Positions 1 through 6,783 of a DNA stretch of 7,954 nucleotides are shown one piece after another. The first letter of the stretch is position 1; each line of letters opens with the position of its first letter. The translations under genes and the position numbers were made by a program. The notes under the pieces are model-generated. The model worked only from the letters and a program-made list of their open reading frames with translations. It had not been told where the DNA came from and made no database searches. Source of the DNA: Promethearchaeota archaeon (GTDB lineage: Archaea > Asgardarchaeota > Lokiarchaeia > Sigynarchaeales > SOKP01); NCBI GenBank assembly GCA_014730295.1, contig WJIN01000138.1:1-7954 (forward strand), in the 5' to 3' direction.

Positions 1-171
1 CCTGTCACCATTCACCCCCGTATGTTTGGTAGTTCCTATGTGAAAATTCTGCGGATTTTTATTTCAATAAGTTCTTGTATCGCTATCTATGGATTGAAAA
101 AGTTCCATATACTTAGATTCATTCCTAATACAATCATAAGATTCTTGAAAAGGAGATTACTTATAAAATAA
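1..171 (+). CDS. C-terminal fragment of a GT2-family glycosyltransferase (5' end outside window)
   Basis: Frame 1 is open from the first base to a TAA at 169-171, giving the last 56 residues of a protein that begins before the window. It starts PVTIHPRMFGSSYVK, which resembles the region following the catalytic domain of dolichyl/polyprenyl-phosphate-type GT2 glycosyltransferases (a 'VP-V-P-R--G-S' stretch). A hydrophobic segment follows (ILRIFISISSCIAIYGL), and the protein ends in a basic tail (FLKRRLLIK). No catalytic motif lies inside the window, so the family call rests on this tail alone. The gene shares its strand with the deacetylase 97 bases downstream, so the two may be functionally linked. 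The first 54 bases are about 48% G+C and the remaining 117 about 24%. The codons CCC, CGT and CGG in the first part are unlike the AGA-biased neighbours. The open frame is secure and the family moderately so. Confidence 0.55.
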   Translation, partial: PVTIHPRMFGSSYVKILRIFISISSCIAIYGLKKFHILRFIPNTIIRFLKRRLLIK

Positions 172-268
172 TTATTATTTTAAATAAAACTCCTTACTTT
201 CATAAAAGCTATTCTTTTAATATTTAGTATAATTTTTTGAAGTTAACCATTAAATTATATTTAAAAAT
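172..268 (+). promoter_or_regulatory. AT-rich intergenic gap with possible promoter of the deacetylase gene
   Basis: This 97-base non-coding gap separates the GT2 tail from the deacetylase. It holds a perfect TATAAT at 228-233, but nothing resembling TTGACA 16-18 bases upstream. It also holds a TTTTAATA stretch at 215-222 that could serve as an archaeal TATA box, about 50 bases before the start codon. A T6 run at 233-238 could help stop transcription coming from the upstream gene. All of these are expected by chance in DNA this AT-rich. There is no Shine-Dalgarno motif before the ATG at 269. I see no convincing hairpin terminator. Confidence 0.2.
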
Positions 269-1069
269 ATGACTTTTGTTGAAAAAATAGTCTGCTATAC
301 TCTGGACTTAGAAGAAGATCATGCTGGTTATTTGAAAAATAAGTATGAAGGCTTAAATTATTTAGAAGAATTCCTTGATATAATAAATAAAAAAAATATT
401 TTCGTTTCCTTTTTCGTTCAAGCTAAATTATTTGAGATGTATCCTGAAAAAATAGAGTTGATAAAAGAATATGGTCATGACATACATCTTCATTCTTATA
501 ACCATGAGATACAAAAATTTAATACATGTTATAATGAAAAATATCATGAAATTCTGAAATCAAAACAAATTTTTTCTAATTTTTTTAATAAAAATCCAAT
601 AGGATATAGGTTTCCATTAGGTATAATCCAAAAGAGTGACTATAAATTATTGGATGAACTTGATTTCGAATTTGATTCAAGTATATTTCCTAATTTCAGA
701 ATAGGATATTTCAATAATTTGAATAAACCAATTACTCCCTATTTTTGTAATCGTATACTTGAAATCCCTTTCTCACCTATTTCAAATCATATAAGAATAC
801 CAGTATCTCTTAGCTACATTAAACTTTTCTATCCTCTCCATTTTTTATTGAATTATAAAATTTCGCCTTTAATTTTTAATATTCACCTACATGATCTTTT
901 TAGGTTATCATCCACACAGAGATTAAGTTTCTTTAAGAGATTACCTTATTTGAAAAGTTCTGAGAATGGATTAGCTATTTTTTTAAAATTTGTAGATAAA
1001 TTAAGTAAATTAGGATATAATTCTAAAAGAATAATTGAAATTTATGAAGAAGCTAAGAAAAAGCATTAG
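269..1069 (+). CDS. Polysaccharide deacetylase family protein (NodB/CE4-like)
   Basis: At 266 residues this is a normal single-domain size for the family, which removes N- or O-acetyl groups from sugars with a bound metal ion. The expected motifs appear in order. TLDLEED (11-17) supplies the catalytic-base and metal aspartate D13. HLHSYNH (73-79) gives the H75-S-x-x-H79 metal ligands. GYRFP (112-116) carries the R-x-P motif, DSS (136-138) follows, and NIHLHD (204-209) carries the late histidine. There is no signal peptide or membrane segment, so it probably acts in the cytoplasm on a lipid- or nucleotide-linked intermediate rather than on finished polymer. The ATG at 269 is the first start in frame and has no Shine-Dalgarno motif. 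Its last 17 bases overlap the convergent membrane-protein gene. The substrate cannot be read from the sequence; the family call is firm. Confidence 0.85.
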   Translation: MTFVEKIVCYTLDLEEDHAGYLKNKYEGLNYLEEFLDIINKKNIFVSFFVQAKLFEMYPEKIELIKEYGHDIHLHSYNHEIQKFNTCYNEKYHEILKSKQIFSNFFNKNPIGYRFPLGIIQKSDYKLLDELDFEFDSSIFPNFRIGYFNNLNKPITPYFCNRILEIPFSPISNHIRIPVSLSYIKLFYPLHFLLNYKISPLIFNIHLHDLFRLSSTQRLSFFKRLPYLKSSENGLAIFLKFVDKLSKLGYNSKRIIEIYEEAKKKH

Positions 1070-3551
1070 CATTATAAATCTGTATAGGTCCTAATTTAAA
1101 TAATGAATGATTGAAGTAATCATTAATTAAACTCTTATTAAAATAGCTATAATTATAACCAGCTAAATTTAAATAAAAAATATTTATAATTAGGAATTTT
1201 ACATCTTTAGCTACCAAAATATTAAAAACTTGATCATATTCCGTTTTGTTAAACTCTAAATCAAAATAATCCTCAATAAAATATGTTCCATAAAAATTAA
1301 TTGAATCCACACCTGCAGACATAAAGAAGTTATCACATACTAAAATTTTAGAGTTAGCAGGAATATTATTTGTAATCCATTCAAATGTGTTTATTTTGTT
1401 ATTATTATATCTAAATAGCGGATTTGAATGATTAATATATGTTATGATAACCCCAGAATAAGAAAAAAGAATTATTGATAAAATAAAGCTACTCTTTAAT
1501 ATAGTTTGAAGATTTTTTGATTTTTTTAGGGGTTTTGCGTTCAGAAATTTGTGATAAATTTGTATAAAACCATTATAAAAAAAGACACATAAAGCAGGTT
1601 GGCTATAAAACCACACTCGGGCAAACCAGTGATTCATAGACAAATTTGGATCATTTGAAAGATTAGGATTATTATGGAACAAATTGAAACCCTCTATATA
1701 TATCAGTATTGAAGCAAGGAAAAGTGATATAAAAATCCATAGAAATAAGGTTATATGTAAGTTTTTATCATAAATCTTGTAAATTAAAGAAAAAAACAGT
1801 CCTATAATTCCAATAAATCCTAAATTAAATAATATTTTATCTAAATAAAACACTACATATGATATAACCTTTAAATCTGTTTCGATGGATATTTCGATTA
1901 TTTTTAATGTAAGAAATAATAATAACAAATTAGTAAACAAGATCAATAAAAAAGCTCGAAAGAATTTAATGGAAGTATTTTTTAATAATTTAATTCTAAT
2001 GGAGGATTCATTTTTCATTTTAAGAAATAAAATGACTAAAAAGATTCCCAAATTAAAAAAGAGCAGAGAAATGTAGAAGAAAATAGTTTCAATTAAAATA
2101 TGTGTCGAAATATTAAAAATGTCGAAGAAAATTAGGAATCTATATACTGATACATAGCTAAAATAAAAATTCACAACTAAATCTAATATTAATATAGTTA
2201 TAGAGGATATTAAACCAAACCAAAAGAAATAAATAATTTTATTAAGTTTCTCACTTCCTTTTGAGAATACACAGTAAATAAATAAAAAGATCAACCCAAT
2301 AAGAAATGGTATAAGATAAGTAATCATACTAAGAACCAAAAGTATACTACTTAATAACAATAATCTAAATTCTTGACTCTTCAATTTTGGAATCCAACCA
2401 GAGTTTCTCTTAAAATCTATACTTAAAAAGCAACCTAAACTTAGGAAAAATAGATTATAAGAAAAACTCTTATAAATCCAATAGTATTCACCCACAAATA
2501 TTAAAGAACTATGCTCTACACCTAAAAATCCTGAAAACATAGATAATAATAACAAGCAAATAATGATTTTCTTATCCTTAAATTTTTTCAACAAACTTTT
2601 AAGAAAAATGTAAATAGATGTGATAAACAAATAACTTAATGGAGTAAGTAAAGTATTAATATTTACAAATGGTAATCCCCCAAATGTACCCAGGATAAAA
2701 GAAATATAACCCCATAGGTTAGGTGTTGAAAAGACAAAAAGAGGAGTAAGATTTTTTTTTCCTATATATTGACTGTATCGTATCATGTCCCAAGGATCCC
2801 CACTAGGAACATATTGCAAATTATAAATAAAACCAATTGAAATCAATGAGATAGCTAAACCAAGAATTAAAATTAAATAGGAGGAGATTTGTATTCCTAC
2901 CTTTCCAATATCTGCATTTAATTGGTTTATTGAGCTTCTTTTTTTTTTTATAATAAAGTCAATAACGAAAATCCCTATTATTTCAAAAAAAACTATATTC
3001 TTTATACTTATAACTCCCAGATTCAGTTGATCCAAAATCATCGTCGAAATTCCGAGAAAACCGAGTGAAATCATAGGAAATAAAGTAATTTTTACGATGA
3101 TCAAATCAACCTTAAACCTTTTATCTAATTTTGATCGAGAAAAAAAAATAGAATAAATATTTAGTCCAGGTAAATAAATCATCCCTAAAAGGATCAAAAT
3201 TGCTCTAATCGTAAATTGACCTTGAATGATAACCCATGGAGCTATCATTACATCAGCTGTAACTTGGTAATTAAACAAAGATATGCTAATAAATAAGAGT
3301 AAGATTATTTTTACATACTTTTCACCTATAGAGAAAGAAACTAATTTTCTACTTTTAGTGAGACTAATATTTTCATATTGAATTAAAAAGAAAAAAAGAC
3401 TTGAAATAAACAAAAATCCTAATATTTGAATTATTGTTATGGTGTAATTAGATCCAAGAAAGAATATAGCTAAAATTATTGCAAGAACAAAAAAATACAA
3501 AAAAATACTTACTAAAAACTTTTTTAAATCTTTCCTGTCAATTTCCATCAT
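1053..3551 (-). CDS. Large multi-spanning membrane protein, GT-C glycosyltransferase-like
   Basis: This 832-residue protein is almost entirely hydrophobic, with roughly 18-20 membrane segments by eye, for example 12-32, 37-57, 114-138, 148-171, 181-201, 222-244, 298-318, 395-427, 485-510, 530-551, 563-590, 598-619 and 684-706. An acidic motif GDPWD (251-255) sits just after a membrane span. GT-C enzymes that use lipid-phosphate sugars keep an acidic catalytic motif in such a first-loop position, which is the basis for the call. A basic, polar C-terminal region (about 715-832) with NTFEWITNNIPANSKILV-like sequence resembles the soluble tail of archaeal and bacterial PMT-like proteins. Residues 629-638 contain PNLS twice. 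It is the last gene of the leftward array, 55 bases after the ATP-grasp gene. ATG at 3551 and ATG at 3548 are adjacent, so either could be used; there is no Shine-Dalgarno motif. An O-antigen polymerase or a DUF1616-like protein is an alternative. Confidence 0.7.
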   Translation of the reverse strand: MMEIDRKDLKKFLVSIFLYFFVLAIILAIFFLGSNYTITIIQILGFLFISSLFFFLIQYENISLTKSRKLVSFSIGEKYVKIILLLFISISLFNYQVTADVMIAPWVIIQGQFTIRAILILLGMIYLPGLNIYSIFFSRSKLDKRFKVDLIIVKITLFPMISLGFLGISTMILDQLNLGVISIKNIVFFEIIGIFVIDFIIKKKRSSINQLNADIGKVGIQISSYLILILGLAISLISIGFIYNLQYVPSGDPWDMIRYSQYIGKKNLTPLFVFSTPNLWGYISFILGTFGGLPFVNINTLLTPLSYLFITSIYIFLKSLLKKFKDKKIIICLLLLSMFSGFLGVEHSSLIFVGEYYWIYKSFSYNLFFLSLGCFLSIDFKRNSGWIPKLKSQEFRLLLLSSILLVLSMITYLIPFLIGLIFLFIYCVFSKGSEKLNKIIYFFWFGLISSITILILDLVVNFYFSYVSVYRFLIFFDIFNISTHILIETIFFYISLLFFNLGIFLVILFLKMKNESSIRIKLLKNTSIKFFRAFLLILFTNLLLLFLTLKIIEISIETDLKVISYVVFYLDKILFNLGFIGIIGLFFSLIYKIYDKNLHITLFLWIFISLFLASILIYIEGFNLFHNNPNLSNDPNLSMNHWFARVWFYSQPALCVFFYNGFIQIYHKFLNAKPLKKSKNLQTILKSSFILSIILFSYSGVIITYINHSNPLFRYNNNKINTFEWITNNIPANSKILVCDNFFMSAGVDSINFYGTYFIEDYFDLEFNKTEYDQVFNILVAKDVKFLIINIFYLNLAGYNYSYFNKSLINDYFNHSLFKLGPIQIYNANAFS
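2752..2760 (-). repeat. A9 homopolymer run in the membrane-protein gene
   Basis: Nine thymines on the + strand (nine adenines on the coding strand) encode the GKKN junction around residues 264-267, shortly after the GDPWD motif. The frame is intact here. A run of this length is a likely slippage site. Confidence 0.9.
2939..2949 (-). repeat. A11 homopolymer run in the membrane-protein gene
   Basis: Eleven adenines on the coding strand span the end of an ATA codon, three AAA lysine codons (residues 202-204) and the first base of the AGA for R205. This falls in the basic segment IIKKKRSS, right after a membrane span. The frame continues normally on both sides. Confidence 0.9.
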
Positions 3552-3606
3552 ACTTATGCATTCTTAATACTCATATTTTTTATTATTCAATTTTTATTTT
3601 ATTGGA

Positions 3607-4836
3607 TTAAGAGATCTCTCCCGTTAATTTTCTATTACCTGAAATAACATCCTTAAAAAGAGAAATCATATGAATTAGTGCGCCAATTGTCGGAAGTGGG
3701 TCTTTAAGAGAAAGAATTGCATGTTTGGAATCAAAAAATGATTTCATAAAAGGATATATGGCTTTATATTCTCGATTACTTAACTTTTCTAGTAACCATA
3801 AGAAATCTCCCGGTATTAACCATCTAAGTTTTAAATCCTTTTTATAATTAGTTGGAGGATTTTTAATCTCAATATTTTTTAATTGCAAATAATGGAGTAA
3901 GGGAATATTAATTCCAGATTTAACTGTTAAGGGTGTAGATCCCCAATACCGACCATTTATCTCCATAAGATAAAATTTCTTATCATCTTCGTTTCTAATA
4001 AACTCAACCATAGCTGGACCTGTCCAGTTTATTTCCTTTATAAGTTTCTTAGCAAAAATATACATTTCCTGATTTTCTTCAATACTTTTAGCTAATGTAT
4101 AAGCACCTCCTTTAGATGGATAAGTTCTTTTTCTTATATTTTGAAAGAAAGTGATGATCTCTCCTCTCTTAGCTAGCAAAACTGTATCATAAATCTTTCC
4201 TTTAATAAACGATTGGATTAATGGGTAAAAGTTATCAATATAAGGATTATTCCTGACAAATTGTGAATATTTGCTTTTTAAATCATTAAATGAAATTGCG
4301 TAATTTTTTTGTGTCACTTTAGTCATATGTAAAACTCCTTTTTTATCCCAATAGCTCTTACTACGAGGTTTAATAACTAATGGAAATTCAAATTGATTCT
4401 TTAGATCTTCGATTTTATCAAGAGTATTAATACTAAATGTCTTAGGAATTTGCAATTTCAAATCCTTGGCGATCTTCAATGTAATTTGTTTATCGTAGGT
4501 TTTTATAAAATTAGACCAATCCTCTACAGCTATTTTAACCCCTAGAGATTCTAAATCCTTTTTATATTTAGAAAGAATAACTGAAGTGCTGTCGGAAACG
4601 GTAAAAACGGCAAAAATCTCATTCTCAGTTAAAAATCGTTTCAGATCTTTAATGAATTTATAATAATTGATAAAAGGATTAGAATATATAAAATGTCCAG
4701 AAGAGTATCTAGATAACATTCCAGTTAAATACTTAGAATAACTCCCTGTAATTACCTCAATATTCCTTCTCCCCAGAGATTGAATTATAGATAACGCTGA
4801 TTTCTCTTCAGCATCTAATACCAGAACTTTTGTCAT
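3607..4836 (-). CDS. ATP-grasp ligase (carbamoyl-phosphate-synthase-like fold, predicted carboxylate-amine ligase)
   Basis: The protein has 409 residues, typical of stand-alone ATP-grasp enzymes (COG3919-like). An N-terminal Rossmann-like pre-ATP-grasp domain (MTKVLVLDAEEKSALSI) is followed by the ATP-grasp core. FPLVIKPR (151-158) carries the ATP-binding lysine K156. NWTGPAMVEF (270-279) supplies E278. MEINGRYWGS (291-300) carries the metal and phosphate ligands E292, N294 and R296. These enzymes activate a carboxylate as an acyl phosphate and join it to an amine or thiol. In a glycan locus the acceptor could be an amino sugar or an amino acid, but neither substrate is visible. Residues after about 340 form an extra C-terminal region with hydrophobic stretches (IGALIHMISLF near 384-394) that may contact the membrane. 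The start ATG is 30 bases after the GT2 stop, with no Shine-Dalgarno motif. The fold is certain; the reaction is not. Confidence 0.85.
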   Translation of the reverse strand: MTKVLVLDAEEKSALSIIQSLGRRNIEVITGSYSKYLTGMLSRYSSGHFIYSNPFINYYKFIKDLKRFLTENEIFAVFTVSDSTSVILSKYKKDLESLGVKIAVEDWSNFIKTYDKQITLKIAKDLKLQIPKTFSINTLDKIEDLKNQFEFPLVIKPRSKSYWDKKGVLHMTKVTQKNYAISFNDLKSKYSQFVRNNPYIDNFYPLIQSFIKGKIYDTVLLAKRGEIITFFQNIRKRTYPSKGGAYTLAKSIEENQEMYIFAKKLIKEINWTGPAMVEFIRNEDDKKFYLMEINGRYWGSTPLTVKSGINIPLLHYLQLKNIEIKNPPTNYKKDLKLRWLIPGDFLWLLEKLSNREYKAIYPFMKSFFDSKHAILSLKDPLPTIGALIHMISLFKDVISGNRKLTGEIS

Positions 4837-4866
4837 TAATAGGCTTGAACCTGTTTTATCCTTATA

Positions 4867-5889
4867 TTAGTTGTGATATAAATAAAAAATCATTTTTGAA
4901 TAAAAGTTTAAAATTTTTAGCAATAGTCCTTTAGAGTTGATTTCATAAAATATCCCACTTAAATCATAATCATTATCAAATAATCTATTTTCTTTATTAG
5001 ATGTATTCATTAATTTAGCATAATTGTGAATAATATATTTGTAGATCTTAAATCTTTCAAATAAAAACCCCTTAATAAATGCATAAAAAAGATGAATTGG
5101 TTCAAACATGAGATGAGAAATAATCATCTTGTTCTTTCTTTTGGAATGCTCGATTGTCATAATTATTCGATTGCGTTCATGATAATAATATTTAAATTTA
5201 GTTAGTTTAATATTCTTGGGTGCTCTTAGATGGTATAATTCTATTGAATTATCTACATATTGTTTGAAATCTTGCATTTCAGCTCGGATTGAAAAATCGG
5301 CATCTTCATGATACATGAAATAACTACTATCAAACCCATTTAGATTTAGAAAATCCTTTTTTCTAATCAAAAAATTACAGCCCGATGTTATTTGGGTTCT
5401 CCTGATTTTATTAGTTTTGCTAATATCTATATTAGAAAACCCAAGGAAATTTATAATTCTTCTTGAATGTTCATAATTTGTACCATAATTGCAAATCCGG
5501 GGACCCAATATTATTTTGTCAGTTTTTAATAACTTTTTAAGATAAAAGTAAGATTTCAATATGTGTGTAATAAAATCTTTCGGGACAATTACATCGGGAT
5601 TAGTAATCATTATATACTCTCCATTTGCGTATTTAACACCTAAATTATTCCCTTTTGCATAGCCTGGATCTCCTCTTAACTCGATTATTGATACATTTAC
5701 CTCAGATTTAGAAATTTCTCTTAGTTTAATTTTAAAATTGTTAGGATTTTCCCCTTTTCCCCAGAAAACTATTACAAATTCTAAATTCTTATAATTTTGA
5801 TCGAAATAAGATTTGAGACTATCGAGAAATTTTTTACTATAATAATAATGTTCTACTAATATTATAGAAATTAATGGAATATCTTTCAT
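4867..5889 (-). CDS. Family 2 glycosyltransferase (rhamnosyltransferase/WbbL-like group)
   Basis: This 340-residue GT-A-fold enzyme transfers a sugar from a nucleotide donor during glycan assembly, probably at the cytoplasmic face. It begins IPLISIILVEHYYYS, a GT2 first strand. GYAKGNNLG (76-84) is the signature of the rhamnosyltransferase-like subgroup. NPDV (97-100) takes the place of the DxD metal motif. GFDSSYFMYHEDADF (185-199) holds the ED-x-D active-site segment with E195, D196 and D198. YYHERNR (235-241) is the usual post-catalytic arginine motif. The second strand ends in VFWGKGENPNN, where most relatives have VVDNxSxD, so a donor-binding aspartate appears to be missing. A hydrophobic stretch near 262-275 may be peripheral to the membrane. 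The gene lies 29 bases after the SDR gene and 30 before the ATP-grasp gene. The donor could be the CDP-sugar made by the upstream genes, which is inference. Confidence 0.88.
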   Translation of the reverse strand: MKDIPLISIILVEHYYYSKKFLDSLKSYFDQNYKNLEFVIVFWGKGENPNNFKIKLREISKSEVNVSIIELRGDPGYAKGNNLGVKYANGEYIMITNPDVIVPKDFITHILKSYFYLKKLLKTDKIILGPRICNYGTNYEHSRRIINFLGFSNIDISKTNKIRRTQITSGCNFLIRKKDFLNLNGFDSSYFMYHEDADFSIRAEMQDFKQYVDNSIELYHLRAPKNIKLTKFKYYYHERNRIIMTIEHSKRKNKMIISHLMFEPIHLFYAFIKGFLFERFKIYKYIIHNYAKLMNTSNKENRLFDNDYDLSGIFYEINSKGLLLKILNFYSKMIFYLYHN

Positions 5890-5918
5890 AAGGAAAAATG
5901 AGTTTTGTATAAATAAAA

Positions 5919-6767
5919 CTAATTAAGTTTTAATATTTTATTAAGTTTTGAATTATCCCCCCAAAAGGCCATAGGAACATAATCGGGATATGGATAATAA
6001 CCTAAGTTTAATTTAATTTTTGAATTATTAATCTCTATTATTCTCTCAACTAAATTTCTAATAGAGATTGGTGAGCCACTACAGCAATTGATAGCACCGT
6101 TTATTTCATTCTGAAGTGCAATTTTACATACATATTCCGCAGCTTTTTCAACTTCTAAATAATCTCTTAATTGCTCTCCTCCAGACATATTGAATTCTAC
6201 GTCCCTCCTATCAATGGCTTTCTTTAGTTGAGGTATAAGAGATTTAGGATTCTGGCCTTGACCGTAAAGATAAAACAATCTTATCCATTTATAGTTAAAT
6301 CTATATTTTTCATTAAGTTTTTCAATGAACCTTCTAAGAGAATCTTTGGCTATACCATATGAAGTGATTGGTTCAGTTTTGATATCTTCTTTCAAAACAC
6401 CACTTTGCATACCATATTCAAAACAAGTACCAGTAATCGATATATCATTTAGTCCATTTCTAATTAAATTTTTAATGAAATAATAATTATTTATTAAATT
6501 TTTTTCAAAGTGAAATAATTCTTTATATTTCGGTAAACCTTCCCATGATAAATGAATTAAGATATCAGGCTTATTGAAAAAGTTAAAATAGTTTTTTTTT
6601 TTATTATTAAGATCACAAGGGATATATTCAATTTTATTAAACCATGAAAAATCTCTCGCTTTTTTTATATTGCGAGAAGTAGCAATTATTTCATTGTTTG
6701 TTTTTATAAGATAATTTATAACATAGTTTCCAATGAATCCTGATGCTCCAGTTACTAATATTTTCAT
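5919..6767 (-). CDS. NAD(P)-dependent epimerase/dehydratase (extended SDR), probable 4-keto-6-deoxysugar reductase
   Basis: This 282-residue protein has the extended-SDR layout. The Rossmann dinucleotide motif GASGFIG (7-13) follows the first strand. The active site is T112/T114 in ITGTCFEYG (111-119) plus Y137-G-I-A-K141 (YxxxK). LRDYLEVEKAA (200-210) is the late RDY/FV-V motif. Because it directly follows a CDP-glucose 4,6-dehydratase and an RmlC-like epimerase, it most likely reduces the 4-keto group of the CDP-6-deoxyhexose, like AscF, RfbJ or Tll-type reductases. A C4 epimerase is the main alternative. The protein stops at DNSKLNKILKLN, where relatives usually continue with a G-W-P stretch and a final helix, so the C-terminus looks about 15-25 residues short. 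The 11-T run at 6592-6602 encodes NKKKN (55-59). The ATG is 16 bases after the cupin gene and preceded by an A-rich stretch with no Shine-Dalgarno motif. Confidence 0.82.
   Translation of the reverse strand: MKILVTGASGFIGNYVINYLIKTNNEIIATSRNIKKARDFSWFNKIEYIPCDLNNKKKNYFNFFNKPDILIHLSWEGLPKYKELFHFEKNLINNYYFIKNLIRNGLNDISITGTCFEYGMQSGVLKEDIKTEPITSYGIAKDSLRRFIEKLNEKYRFNYKWIRLFYLYGQGQNPKSLIPQLKKAIDRRDVEFNMSGGEQLRDYLEVEKAAEYVCKIALQNEINGAINCCSGSPISIRNLVERIIEINNSKIKLNLGYYPYPDYVPMAFWGDNSKLNKILKLN
6592..6602 (-). repeat. A11 homopolymer run in the SDR gene
   Basis: Eleven adenines on the coding strand encode three AAA lysines (residues 56-58) plus the first two bases of the AAC for N59. The frame is intact through the run. 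Confidence 0.9.
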
Positions 6768-6783
6768 TTTTTTTATTGATTAA

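Noticed and set aside
1885..2076. 63-codon open frame on the + strand
   Set aside because: It lies fully inside the membrane-protein gene on the opposite strand, is lysine- and asparagine-rich as expected from antisense of an AT-rich membrane gene, and has no recognisable domain or ribosome-binding site.
3552..3590. Small ORF of six codons (MSIKNA) just before the membrane-protein start
   Set aside because: It is out of frame with the gene, very short and without a ribosome-binding site; such ORFs are expected by chance in AT-rich DNA.
4837..4866. Possible hairpin AGGTTCAAGCCT between the GT2 and ATP-grasp genes
   Set aside because: The stem would have only about three strong pairs with too small or mismatched a loop, and no T run follows, so it is not a credible terminator or riboswitch.
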